This document shows positions 8,518 through 17,499 of a stretch of 64,000 nt of DNA, piece after piece (the stretch's first letter is position 1; the number at the start of each line of letters is the position of its first letter). Origin of the DNA: Cellulophaga sp. HaHaR_3_176. Lineage in GTDB: Bacteria; Bacteroidota; Bacteroidia; Flavobacteriales; Flavobacteriaceae. The stretch is from positions 2,754,001-2,818,000 of the forward strand of contig NZ_CP058990.1 of the NCBI RefSeq assembly GCF_019021925.1, given 5' to 3'. Below the pieces are notes generated by a model that was given only the letters and a program-made list of their open reading frames with translations, searched no databases and was not told the origin of the DNA. The translations under genes and the position numbers were made by a program.

Positions 8518-10830
8518 CTAATTAGAAATAGAAACTGTATTGTTCGGTGAGATTACAACGCGCTTACCATGTACACGTATAGAAGTTTCGTCTTTACCTT
8601 CTAACTCAAATTTAGTTTCGTTTTGAGAAACAATAACTTTTAAAATTCTATCTCTAAAGTTAATTTTAAACGAATATGCACTCCATTGTTTTGGAATTTT
8701 AGGTGTAAAAGATAACTTATCATCTACAATACGCATACCCCCAAAACCTTCAACAATACTCATCCAAGTGCCTGCCATTGATGTTATATGAAGTCCTTCC
8801 TCTACTTCTTTATTATAATCATCTAAATCTAACCTTGATGTTCGTAAATAGAATTCATACGCTTGTTCCATTCTATTTAACTTTGCTGCTTGAATACTAT
8901 GCACACATGGTGATAATGAAGATTCATGAACTGTAAATGGCTCATAAAAATCAAAATGTTTTTCAAGCTCATCAATACTAAAATGATCTTCAAAAAGATA
9001 AAAACCCTGTAAAGTATCTGCCTGTTTTATATATGGTGATCTTAAAATACGGTCCCAACTCCATTTTTGATTTATAGGCCTATCTAACTTAGGAAGATCT
9101 GCTACGGTTATTAATTCTTTATCTAAAAAACCATCTTGCTGTAAAAACACATCATGCTCTTTTGAATATGGAAAATACATACCGTCTGCTACTTTTTTCC
9201 AATCATCGGTTTCAATGTCTGAAAGTTTAGCAGCACCTACAATTCTATCATAATCTTCAGAATAGCCATCTTTTACCTTATCAAGCTCCTCTAAAGTATA
9301 GTTAATACACCATTTAGCTAAGTAATTAGTATACCAATTATTATTTACATTATTCTCATATTCATTAGGGCCAGTTACTCCTAATATTACATATTTATCC
9401 TTTTGGGTTGAAAATGTAGCTCTTTGATGCCAAAATCGTGAAATACCAATTAAAACCTCAAGACCCATTTCTGGGATGTATGTATAATCACCTGTGTAAC
9501 GATAGTAATTATAAATCGCAAAAGCTATTGCTCCATTTCTATGAATTTCTTCAAAAGTAATTTCCCATTCGTTATGGCATTCTTCTCCGTTCATGGTTAC
9601 CATTGGGTACAATGCTGCCCCGTTAGAAAAACCTAATTTTTGAGCATTCTCAATTGCTTTCTCTAAATGATTATATCTATACTCTAAAAGGTTACGAGCA
9701 ACATTTCTATCTTTAGTTGCCATGTAAAATGGTATACAGTATGCTTCAGTATCCCAATAAGTACTACCTCCGTATTTTTCACCAGTAAAACCTTTTGGCC
9801 CTATATTTAAACGTGAATCTGTACCTAAATATGTTTGATTTAATTGAAAGATATTAAAGCGAATACCTTGTTGAGCTTTTACATCACCATCAATTGTAAT
9901 ATCACTCATTTCCCAAATTTTAGCCCAAGCTAATTTTTGCTTTTCAAGTAAAGCATCAAAACCTAAATCTGTCGTTTTTTTCAAAACTGTTTTAGCTGCT
10001 TTTAGTAAATCTCCTTTATCATGATTTCTATCAACAGTATAACCTCCAAATTTATAAAGTGCAATGGTTTCTCCCTTTTTTACTTTTTGAGTATATTGAT
10101 GTTTTATTACTAATTCTTCTTTTACCTCTGAAGGGTTTTTATCTAAAATTTTATTGTTATACAACACCTGCGATTGCATAAACGTACATGTCGCAAATTC
10201 GGTTTTCATGGTATGAGCTTCAATGAATGCTTGATTACCATCTGATGAAATTGAAGTTGTATTCCAGAATTTATCATCCCAGTTGCTATCTTCATTCTGA
10301 ATACTACTATCTAAAAAGGGCTCAAAAAGTATTTCTGCATCCGCATTTACAAGAATTACTTGATATTTAATGGCTCCAATCTCATTAATATTTAAACTCA
10401 AAAATCGCGTAGCTTTTACTTGTATTTCAATATCATTTTGTAAAATTGTATTAAAAGAACGTTGATACCAACCCTCTTTCATATTCAATTCTCGTTTATA
10501 ATTAGAAATTGATTTACAGGTGTTTAAATCTAAAACTTCTCCACTTATCTGTATCTTAATCCCAATCCAGCTCGGTGCATTTAAAACTTTAGCAAAATAC
10601 TCGGGATATCCATTTTTCCACCAACCAACACGAGTTTTATCAGGGTAATATACACCTGCTATATAACTACCTTGAAAAGTATTGCCACTATATGTTTCTT
10701 CGAAATTAGCACGTTGCCCCATTGCTCCATTTCCTATACTAAATAAACTTTCAGAAGACTTAACGTTTTCAGAGTCAAAACCTTCTTCGATTATAGACCA
10801 TGGGTTTTCTTTGATATAATCTTGATTCAT
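8518..10830 (-). CDS. GH65 family phosphorylase, probably maltose phosphorylase
   Basis: A cytoplasmic 770-residue enzyme of glycoside hydrolase family 65, which splits alpha-linked glucose disaccharides with phosphate to beta-glucose 1-phosphate and glucose. The N-terminal SLFSIGNGAMGQRANFEE, the central YWDTEAY (358-364), the NGEECHNEWEITFEEIHRNG region (413-432) and TGPNEYENNVNNNWYTN (486-502), where the family places its general-acid glutamate (here E490), are all present. It has no signal peptide and the usual length. The adjacent beta-phosphoglucomutase would consume beta-glucose 1-phosphate, and the GH13 partner and LacI regulator favour maltose over trehalose or kojibiose as substrate; that choice is inference. 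Confidence 0.9.
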   Translation of the reverse strand: MNQDYIKENPWSIIEEGFDSENVKSSESLFSIGNGAMGQRANFEETYSGNTFQGSYIAGVYYPDKTRVGWWKNGYPEYFAKVLNAPSWIGIKIQISGEVLDLNTCKSISNYKRELNMKEGWYQRSFNTILQNDIEIQVKATRFLSLNINEIGAIKYQVILVNADAEILFEPFLDSSIQNEDSNWDDKFWNTTSISSDGNQAFIEAHTMKTEFATCTFMQSQVLYNNKILDKNPSEVKEELVIKHQYTQKVKKGETIALYKFGGYTVDRNHDKGDLLKAAKTVLKKTTDLGFDALLEKQKLAWAKIWEMSDITIDGDVKAQQGIRFNIFQLNQTYLGTDSRLNIGPKGFTGEKYGGSTYWDTEAYCIPFYMATKDRNVARNLLEYRYNHLEKAIENAQKLGFSNGAALYPMVTMNGEECHNEWEITFEEIHRNGAIAFAIYNYYRYTGDYTYIPEMGLEVLIGISRFWHQRATFSTQKDKYVILGVTGPNEYENNVNNNWYTNYLAKWCINYTLEELDKVKDGYSEDYDRIVGAAKLSDIETDDWKKVADGMYFPYSKEHDVFLQQDGFLDKELITVADLPKLDRPINQKWSWDRILRSPYIKQADTLQGFYLFEDHFSIDELEKHFDFYEPFTVHESSLSPCVHSIQAAKLNRMEQAYEFYLRTSRLDLDDYNKEVEEGLHITSMAGTWMSIVEGFGGMRIVDDKLSFTPKIPKQWSAYSFKINFRDRILKVIVSQNETKFELEGKDETSIRVHGKRVVISPNNTVSISN

Positions 10831-10878
10831 TATTTTAAATTGATTTAGGAATATTTAAGATAGAAAAGATTCTTATTT

Positions 10879-11532
10879 TTAAGATAAAAGTGTTTTCAAA
10901 AAACTAAAATCTATCTCCGTGAAATTTTTGAAATTGTATTTTGCTGCTGTTAAAATTGAAGAGTCACCAATACCTATACTAACCATATTTGCTGCATTCG
11001 CAGCTTGAATACCTGCTTTTGCATCTTCAAAAACCACACAGTTATTTGCAGAAATACCTAATTGCTTAGCTGCTATTAAAAATACTTCAGGGTCTGGCTT
11101 TGCTTTTGTTACATTATTACCATCAACAATAGCATCGAAATAATGTAATAAATTAACTTTTTCTAATATTGGCTTTGCATTTTTGCTCGCAGAGCCTAAA
11201 GCAATTGGAATGTTTTTATCTTTTAAAAATTGTAAAATTTTCGGAACATCAGGTAAAATTTCTGAAGCATCCATTTTTTCAATATAGGCTAAGTAATCAA
11301 TATTTTTTTCAACCATCCAAGTATCAAATTGCTCTTGGGTAGCTGTAATATTACCTATATCTAATAAAATTTCTAAACAACGCTTTCTACTTACTCCTTT
11401 AAAAAGTTCATTTTGTTCTTTAGTGAATTCAAAACCTAATTCGTTAGCTAATTTTTTCCACGCCAAATAATGGTATTTAGCAGTATCAACTATTACCCCA
11501 TCTAAATCAAATATAAACCCTGTACTATTCAT
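10879..11532 (-). CDS. pgmB: Beta-phosphoglucomutase
   Basis: A haloacid-dehalogenase-fold enzyme that converts beta-glucose 1-phosphate to glucose 6-phosphate. The 217-residue protein has the nucleophile and acid/base pair in FDLDGVIVDT (D9 and D11), the substrate-cap motif KGVSRKRCLE typical of beta-PGMs, the Ser-containing LGSASKNA motif (about 117-124), and KPDPEVFLIAA followed by FEDAKAGIQAA for magnesium binding. It lies 48 bp upstream of the GH65 gene. Phosphorolysis followed by this mutase gives glucose 6-phosphate without spending ATP on one of the two sugar units. Confidence 0.95.
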   Translation of the reverse strand: MNSTGFIFDLDGVIVDTAKYHYLAWKKLANELGFEFTKEQNELFKGVSRKRCLEILLDIGNITATQEQFDTWMVEKNIDYLAYIEKMDASEILPDVPKILQFLKDKNIPIALGSASKNAKPILEKVNLLHYFDAIVDGNNVTKAKPDPEVFLIAAKQLGISANNCVVFEDAKAGIQAANAANMVSIGIGDSSILTAAKYNFKNFTEIDFSFLKTLLS

Positions 11533-11593
11533 TTTTATTATTTTACAATTCTAAGAACTGACAACTAAAAAACAAAAAGAGACTGTATTAAAA

Positions 11594-12616
11594 TTAGTTA
11601 TTTGTTGACTCTCGTTCTATTATTGTTGGCTCCAACACTTCTGTTCTGTACGTTTCTACTTCTTTATCACTTTCTATTTTTTCAATCAACATTTTTGCAG
11701 CAACTTCTCCCATTTGGTCTCCATGTTGCGCTACTGATGTTAATGTTGGGTTAGAAAACTTAGACAGAATACCATCTGTAAAACCAATAAAAGCGATGTC
11801 TTCTGGTATTTTTAAACCCATTTTCTGAGCTAATCGCATACCGTGTATTGCATAAATTTCATTCACACATAAGACAGCATCTACTTTTTGATTGTGTAAA
11901 AAATCTTCCATTTCTTTACCTTCTACGCTGTTCATTGAAGGTAATTTAAGAATTAAACTTTCATCAATTTCTAAATCATGTTCTTTTAATGCCTGAAAAT
12001 AACCATCTGCCCTATTCTTACTCACACTCAAATAATCTTCAGTAGCAACCAAAGCAATTCTTTTTCTACCGTCTTCTATTAACTTTTTAGTTGCTCTAAA
12101 AGCACCATCCTTATCATTTATTAAAACTTTATCACAAGCAACTTTATCTGTCACCCTATCAAATAAAACTAAAGGAATACCTTGTTCTGTTAACTCTATT
12201 AAATGATTATAATCACCATTTAATTGTGTATCTGAAGATAACGACATAATAAAACCATCAACACTGCCATTGGCTAGTATTTCCATATTTATAACCTCTT
12301 TATCAAAAGACTCATCTGAGACACAAACAATTACATTATAACCTTTTGTATTTGCATACTTCTCTATGCCCCTAAATACAGTTGTAAAAAAATGATGTAC
12401 AATATCTGGAATTATTACTCCAATATTCTTAGTCTTCTTATTTTTAAGGCTAATTGCTATGTTATTGGGTTTATAGTTATATAACTTCGCAAAAGCCTGT
12501 ATCTTCTCTTTAGTATCTCTACTTATCTCTTCACTATTTTTTAAAGCTTTAGACACTGTTGATATCGAAACTTCTAATTCTCTGGCTATATGTTTTAATG
12601 TTATTTTCTGTTTCAA
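11594..12616 (-). CDS. LacI-family transcriptional regulator
   Basis: A 340-residue DNA-binding regulator with an N-terminal LacI helix-turn-helix (ITLKHIARELEVSISTVSKAL, quoted as ITLKHIARELEV plus SISTVSKAL, residues 5-25) and hinge, then a periplasmic-binding-protein-like sensor domain beginning NIGVIIPDIVHHFF. It is the first gene of the run with pgmB, GH65 and GH13, 61 bp ahead of pgmB, and so probably controls their expression in response to a maltodextrin-related sugar. A near-perfect LacI-type operator lies 248 bp upstream at 12864-12877. The effector is not evident from sequence. Confidence 0.93.
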   Translation of the reverse strand: MKQKITLKHIARELEVSISTVSKALKNSEEISRDTKEKIQAFAKLYNYKPNNIAISLKNKKTKNIGVIIPDIVHHFFTTVFRGIEKYANTKGYNVIVCVSDESFDKEVINMEILANGSVDGFIMSLSSDTQLNGDYNHLIELTEQGIPLVLFDRVTDKVACDKVLINDKDGAFRATKKLIEDGRKRIALVATEDYLSVSKNRADGYFQALKEHDLEIDESLILKLPSMNSVEGKEMEDFLHNQKVDAVLCVNEIYAIHGMRLAQKMGLKIPEDIAFIGFTDGILSKFSNPTLTSVAQHGDQMGEVAAKMLIEKIESDKEVETYRTEVLEPTIIERESTNN

Positions 12617-13134
12617 TTGAAATTTATGGTTTTAATATTACGATATCAGTTTAAATATGTTAATGTAAAACATTAATAAAGAACCTTAAGAACTTTTTCT
12701 TAATTTAACAAAAACAGATGTTTTTTATTCCTTTATACTTAAAAAAAATACACTTTATTATCATTACAAATTTTCATATTGTTATTTTTCAACCCTTTTT
12801 ATTAATAATCATTATTTACTGCATCATTAGCTAAAAAACCCTTAAACAACAAAGTTACTAACACGAAACCGTTTTCGCAAAATATGAAGAAAGTACCACA
12901 CAGACTTTTTATGTTATAAAAAAATCAGTAACCAGAAATTATTTTTGATATTAAACCTTTTCATGGTAGATTAGGTTTTTTTTAAGAGATCTTATAAAAG
13001 ACTCTAAAAATATCGCGTTAAAAATAAAATTGGGTTAAATTTCTCATTAAAATTAATTAGAAATTAAAAAATCACATACAACAATAAAAAACCTTATTCA
13101 ATAACGAAAAAGCTCAAGTTTATAAAATAATAAT
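12617..13134. other. 518-bp intergenic regulatory region between lacI-type gene and PAP2 gene
   Basis: There is no credible ORF here. The region separates two divergent genes. It contains a perfect 7-bp inverted repeat TTAATGT-AAA-ACATTAA at 12660-12676 just upstream of the LacI gene, and the operator-like palindrome at 12864-12877. The rest is AT-rich with no tRNA or stable hairpin that I can see. Confidence 0.6.
12864..12877. promoter_or_regulatory. Candidate LacI-family operator
   Basis: The sequence CGAAACCGTTTTCG is a 14-bp palindrome with one mismatched pair around a central CG, the typical architecture of LacI/GalR-family operators. It lies between the LacI-type regulator and the divergent PAP2 gene, so autoregulation or control of either side is possible. 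I found no second clear copy in the short gaps inside the maltodextrin operon. Confidence 0.55.
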
Positions 13135-14463
13135 ATGAAAATAATAACACAGGCATTAGTGGTTTTAGTTCTTTTTTTAAATTCTTGCAAAGAAAAAGAA
13201 TCTGTAGTAATAACTACAGAAGAATATCATTCATCAGTAGATAAAATAACTACCATAATGATTCATGATATATTTTCACCACCTGTTGCCAGCAGAATTT
13301 TTGCTTACCCAAATATTGCTGCTTATGAAATAATCGCACAAAATAACAACGACTACAATTCACTCGTTGGTCAAATAAAAGATTTAGAAGCAATACCTAA
13401 AGCTGAAAAACAAGGAATCAACTACCAGATGTCTGCTTTAATTGCCCATATGGATTTAAGCAAAAGGTTAATTTTTTCTGAAGCTAAAATGGAAGTACTA
13501 AGAGATAGTTTATATCAAGTTTGGGAAACTAAAAACGATGTTGAATTTAATGACTCAAAAGCATACGGCCTAAAAGTTGCTGAACATATAGCCGTTTGGA
13601 TGAATAAAGATAATTACAAGCAAACGAGGACTATGCCAAAGTTTACGGTAGACACTGATGACGAATCTAGATGGCAGCCAACACCACCAAGTTATATGGA
13701 TGGTATTGAACCTCATTGGAGTAAAATTAGAACTTTTGTTCTTGATTCCGCTAGTCAATTTAAACCTGTTCCTCCTCCTGCATTTTCGATGGATAAGGAT
13801 TCTCAATTTTATAAAGAATTGATTGAAGTATACGATGTAAGTAAAGAAATGGAGCAGAAAGGAGATACATGTGAAGAAATAGCAATTGCACAGTTTTGGG
13901 ACTGTAATCCTTACGTATCAGTTACTCAAGGACATTTAATGTTTGCTAAAAAGAAAATTACCCCTGGAGCACATTGGATAGGGATAACAAAAATTGCGAG
14001 TAGAAAAACAAATGCTGATTTTGATAAAACTGTTTTTGCTTATACAAAAACATCAATAGCTATTGTTGATGCTTTTATTAGTTGCTGGGATGAAAAATAC
14101 AGAAGCAATTTAATTAGACCTGAAACACTTATTAATAAATATATTGATGAAAACTGGAAACCCGTATTACAAACTCCTCCGTTTCCTGAATATACGAGCG
14201 GCCACAGTGTAGTTTCAGGAGCAGCATCAACAGCACTTACGAGTGTTTTTGGAGAAAACTTTGCTTTCGATGACGACACTGAAGTTTTGTTTGGCTTACC
14301 AATTAGAAGTTTTAAATCTTTTGATCAAGCTGCAGATGAAGCTGCAATTAGTAGAATGTACGGAGGCATCCATTACCGTGCGGCTGTTGAAGTTGGAGTA
14401 GTTCAAGGCCGAAAAATAGGCAAGCTTGTAGATGAAAACCTAAGCATGAATACAAAAAAATAA
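13135..14463 (+). CDS. PAP2 / vanadium-dependent haloperoxidase-like lipoprotein
   Basis: A 442-residue protein with a lipoprotein signal ending LFLNSC (Cys18), hence exported and lipid-anchored. The C-terminal half carries the oxyanion-binding motifs of the vanadium haloperoxidase / acid phosphatase superfamily: KYRSNLIRP (K-x6-RP, about residue 320), YTSGHS (about 354-359, with Thr in place of the usual Pro) and SRMYGGIH (SR-x5-H, about 406-413). The residue four after the last His is Ala, not the Asp common in PAP2 phosphatases, which leans toward the haloperoxidase-like group. Whether it uses vanadate and halide or phosphate esters cannot be told. It is monocistronic and divergent from the LacI gene. 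Confidence 0.85.
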   Translation: MKIITQALVVLVLFLNSCKEKESVVITTEEYHSSVDKITTIMIHDIFSPPVASRIFAYPNIAAYEIIAQNNNDYNSLVGQIKDLEAIPKAEKQGINYQMSALIAHMDLSKRLIFSEAKMEVLRDSLYQVWETKNDVEFNDSKAYGLKVAEHIAVWMNKDNYKQTRTMPKFTVDTDDESRWQPTPPSYMDGIEPHWSKIRTFVLDSASQFKPVPPPAFSMDKDSQFYKELIEVYDVSKEMEQKGDTCEEIAIAQFWDCNPYVSVTQGHLMFAKKKITPGAHWIGITKIASRKTNADFDKTVFAYTKTSIAIVDAFISCWDEKYRSNLIRPETLINKYIDENWKPVLQTPPFPEYTSGHSVVSGAASTALTSVFGENFAFDDDTEVLFGLPIRSFKSFDQAADEAAISRMYGGIHYRAAVEVGVVQGRKIGKLVDENLSMNTKK

Positions 14464-14765
14464 ATATTAGTATTCCGAAAAAATATAATAGAGCTTTACA
14501 ACCGACTCTATTTCTTTTGTTATTAAGGCTTATAAATACTGAAAAATTAAAAGTGGCATATGCTCAAAGCAGAATATAAGAGTAACTATACAACATTAGA
14601 CTTAGGCCAGTATAAGCCTATTTAATTTTGGTAGAAATATATTGAATTGGAAAGCCGAAATTTTCATGCCTATAGTTGAAGATTAAAAATTATAAAAAAA
14701 GGGAAACTCTAAATAGAGTTTCCCTTTTTTTTTGTAATCAATTTACATCACATTTATATGTGAAA
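14464..14765. other. 302-bp convergent gap with terminator
   Basis: This gap lies between the converging PAP2 and symporter genes. Apart from the strong hairpin at its right end and a weak TAGGC/GCCTA hairpin near 14608-14625, I see nothing in it. An ORF starting at 14676 runs through the terminator and antisense to the symporter and is not credible. Confidence 0.5.
14694..14733. terminator. Bidirectional rho-independent terminator
   Basis: A 10-bp perfect stem GGGAAACTCT (14701-14710) and AGAGTTTCCC (14715-14724) around an AAAT loop, flanked by A-tract on the left and T-tract on the right, so it can stop transcription from both the PAP2 gene and the converging symporter gene. Confidence 0.9.
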
Positions 14766-16418
14766 TTATTTAGCAAAATAAATATAAATAGCAATAACAA
14801 TAGCACAAATAGCAATACCTACTTGATTCACGTATTTGTAAGGTTCTATAGATACTTGCTCTGTATATTTCAATTCATAAGCTTCTTTTCTTGGAGCTAC
14901 CGCTCCAATAATCAACATAATAACAATGTTTAAAACAAACAATATTGCCATTATATGAAGATAATGTGGGTAAGCATCTGCTTCAATCAGGTTTAAAGCA
15001 GCTTCATCTACAATACCAGATGTTTTGGCTTCTGCTAATGCCTTATCTACAAAATAGTTCTTTAACCCAAATTGACTTACACAATATAAAACTGAACCAG
15101 AGAAAATACCAATTTTAGCAGCTATTGCCGGAACTCTTTTCGTTAAATATCCCACTACTATTATTGTAAAAATAGGAATACTATAAATACCATTAATTTC
15201 TTGTAGGTAATTAAACAAACTACCTGCATTTGCAATTAACGGAGCTATAAACATTGCTGCTAATGCTAAACAAATTCCAAAAATTTTACCATACTTAACA
15301 ACGGTAGTTTCTGGCGCATTCTTATTTATGTGTTGTTTGTATATATCAATACCAAACAAAGTCACAGAGCTATTTAAAACACTGTTAAACGAACTTAAAA
15401 TAGCCCCGAACAATACCGCAGCAAAAAAGCCAATAAGCGGTTTTGGCAACACAGCGCGTACTAATTCAGGGTACGCTAAATCACTTGAAGCTAAATCACC
15501 TTTAAAAAGATAATATGCTATCATTCCAGGAAGTACTAATATTAATGGACCCAATATTTTTAAGAAAGAAGCCAACAATAAACCTTTTTGACCCTCTGCT
15601 AAATTTTTAGCTCCTAAGGCTCTTTGTATGATTTGCTGGTTGGTCCCCCAGTAAAATAATTGCACCAACATCATACCTGTAAAAATTGTAGAAAAAGGAA
15701 CTTCTTGCCCCGCATTACCTGTAGAGTCAAAACGTTCTGGACTTGAAGTAATCAATGTATCTAATCCTGAAAAAACACTTCCATCACCAATAGCCATTAA
15801 ACCGAAAATAGGTATTAAAAGCCCTCCAATTAATAACCCAATTGCGTTTATCGAATCTGAAACAACAACGGCTTTTAGCCCCCCAAATACAGCATATATT
15901 GAGCCTATAACACCTATACCCCATATGCATATAACAAGCGCTGTTTTATCTGAAACACCTAATAATGTAGGAAAATCAAACATACCACTAATTGCAACAG
16001 AACCTGAATATAAAATCACAGGTAATAACACAACAACATACCCTGTTAAAAATAAACCTGAAGTTATCGTTTTTGTAGCAACATCAAATCGTGTAGCTAA
16101 AAATTGCGGTACTGTTGTTAGTCCACCTTTTAAATATCTAGGCAATAAAAATATGGCAGTAACTACCATTGCAATTGCTGCTAAAGTTTCCCATGCCATT
16201 ACAGATAGACCATCTTTGTAAGCACTACCATTTAAACCTACAATTTGCTCTGTAGATAAATTAGTTAATAATAAAGACCCAGCAATTACACCTGCTGTTA
16301 GACTTCTACCTCCCAAAAAGTATCCATCTGAAGATGTTTCGTCTGAATTTCTTGTCGCAAAATAGGATATAATTGCCACAAGTGCTGTAAACCCTACAAA
16401 TGAAATAATTCCTAACAT
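14766..16418 (-). CDS. Sodium:solute symporter family transporter (SGLT-like)
   Basis: An inner-membrane transporter of 550 residues with about 14 hydrophobic helices. The N-terminal YFLGGRSLTAGVIAGSLLLT and NLSTEQIVGLNGSAYKDG follow the vSGLT pattern (YFLAGKSL, then AEQFIGMSGSGY), and the LFYWGTNQQIIQRALGAKNL segment matches the vSGLT WGFNQYIIQRTLAAKS block. This points to a sodium-coupled sugar or similar solute. It converges on the PAP2 gene, and its start region faces the lipoprotein at 16641. With no MFS or SusCD gene in the maltodextrin operon, it could supply that pathway, but this is inference from proximity only. Confidence 0.88.
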   Translation of the reverse strand: MLGIISFVGFTALVAIISYFATRNSDETSSDGYFLGGRSLTAGVIAGSLLLTNLSTEQIVGLNGSAYKDGLSVMAWETLAAIAMVVTAIFLLPRYLKGGLTTVPQFLATRFDVATKTITSGLFLTGYVVVLLPVILYSGSVAISGMFDFPTLLGVSDKTALVICIWGIGVIGSIYAVFGGLKAVVVSDSINAIGLLIGGLLIPIFGLMAIGDGSVFSGLDTLITSSPERFDSTGNAGQEVPFSTIFTGMMLVQLFYWGTNQQIIQRALGAKNLAEGQKGLLLASFLKILGPLILVLPGMIAYYLFKGDLASSDLAYPELVRAVLPKPLIGFFAAVLFGAILSSFNSVLNSSVTLFGIDIYKQHINKNAPETTVVKYGKIFGICLALAAMFIAPLIANAGSLFNYLQEINGIYSIPIFTIIVVGYLTKRVPAIAAKIGIFSGSVLYCVSQFGLKNYFVDKALAEAKTSGIVDEAALNLIEADAYPHYLHIMAILFVLNIVIMLIIGAVAPRKEAYELKYTEQVSIEPYKYVNQVGIAICAIVIAIYIYFAK

Positions 16419-16640
16419 TTTTATTTAGTTTGATTATAATTTATAAATATATTGGAATAATTACACATAATTTAATTTACACGCCTATAATTATTAGTTT
16501 AATAGAATCATTTGTGATATCCATACAACTACAACGTTTTCTTAAATCAAAAAATCAATTTAACAAGAATTTCACCATTTTAAAAAAGCTATTTCGTTGC
16601 TTTGTAAAATCTAAATGAATACTTTTTTAAATCGTAAAAA

Positions 16641-17492
16641 ATGAAACTTTTATCGTTTGTATCTATTGCTATTTTTTTAATTGGCTGTTCTAATTATGGG
16701 CAATTAAATTTTATCACCAAACTACCTAAAGCTGTTAAAGAAAATTCTGGAATTGCGTATTATGGAAATGAGAAGGCTTGGTTTATTGAAGACCATGGAA
16801 ACGATGATATTTTATATCAAATAGGTTTTAATGGAAATCTTTTAAGAGAAATCAAAGTTAAAAATGGAGGAAATAATGATTGGGAAGATTTAGCAAAAGA
16901 TTCTGAAGGAAATTTATACATTGCCGATACTGGTAATAATAATAACAAACGTAAAGATCTTACTATTTATAAAGTTCCAAACCCAGAAAATAACAGTGGC
17001 AATAGTATTGATGCTGAGAAAATTACTTTTAATTACCCTGAGCAAAAAGAATTTCCACCTAAAAAAGATAATTTAATTTATGATGCTGAAGCTATATTTT
17101 ACAAAAATAATAGCATTTTCATTATTACAAAAGATAGATCAAAACCTTTTAAGGGTCGCGCATTAATTTACAAAGTACCTGCAAAAAAAGGAAATTATGA
17201 AGCTGTATTAGTCGGCGAATTTAACCCTTGTAATACAGATGGAATTTGCCAAGTTACATCTGCAGATATTTCTCCGGACGGAAAGAAAATAGTTTTATTA
17301 GGCTATGGTTTATTATGGGTTTTTTCAGATTTTACTACTGATAATTTCACACAAGGCTCTTTAAAAACTATAGAATTAGGAGCCACGACTCAATTAGAGT
17401 CTGTTTCTTTCTCAGACAACAACACCTTATTAATTTCTGATGAAGAACGCGGTAAAACTGGTCAAAATCTTTATTCTTATAAATTGAATTAA
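16641..17492 (+). CDS. Beta-propeller-like lipoprotein
   Basis: A 283-residue protein with a lipoprotein signal ending IFLIGC (Cys16). The mature part has regularly spaced strand-turn motifs such as DWEDLAKDSEGNLYIADTGNNNNKR (cited as DWEDLA, NLYIADTGNNNNKR, about residues 90-115), YDAEAIFY and SADISPDGKKIVLLGYG, which suggests a multi-bladed propeller of the SdiA-regulated or phytase-esterase-like kind. No enzyme active site can be named. It converges on the large metallophosphoesterase-barrel gene with only 7 bp between stops. The start is an ATG after a leader with no strong Shine-Dalgarno, as usual in the phylum. Confidence 0.7.
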   Translation: MKLLSFVSIAIFLIGCSNYGQLNFITKLPKAVKENSGIAYYGNEKAWFIEDHGNDDILYQIGFNGNLLREIKVKNGGNNDWEDLAKDSEGNLYIADTGNNNNKRKDLTIYKVPNPENNSGNSIDAEKITFNYPEQKEFPPKKDNLIYDAEAIFYKNNSIFIITKDRSKPFKGRALIYKVPAKKGNYEAVLVGEFNPCNTDGICQVTSADISPDGKKIVLLGYGLLWVFSDFTTDNFTQGSLKTIELGATTQLESVSFSDNNTLLISDEERGKTGQNLYSYKLN

Positions 17493-17499
17493 TCAAATA

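Noticed and set aside
14676..14933. An 85-codon plus-strand ORF crossing the terminator at 14694-14733
   Set aside because: It runs through a strong terminator hairpin and lies antisense to the symporter C-terminus; this is a shadow frame.
16430..16618. A 62-codon plus-strand ORF in the gap upstream of the symporter
   Set aside because: Its composition is that of random AT-rich DNA (Ile, Lys, Phe dominated), it has no recognisable motif, and it fills the promoter region of the divergent genes.
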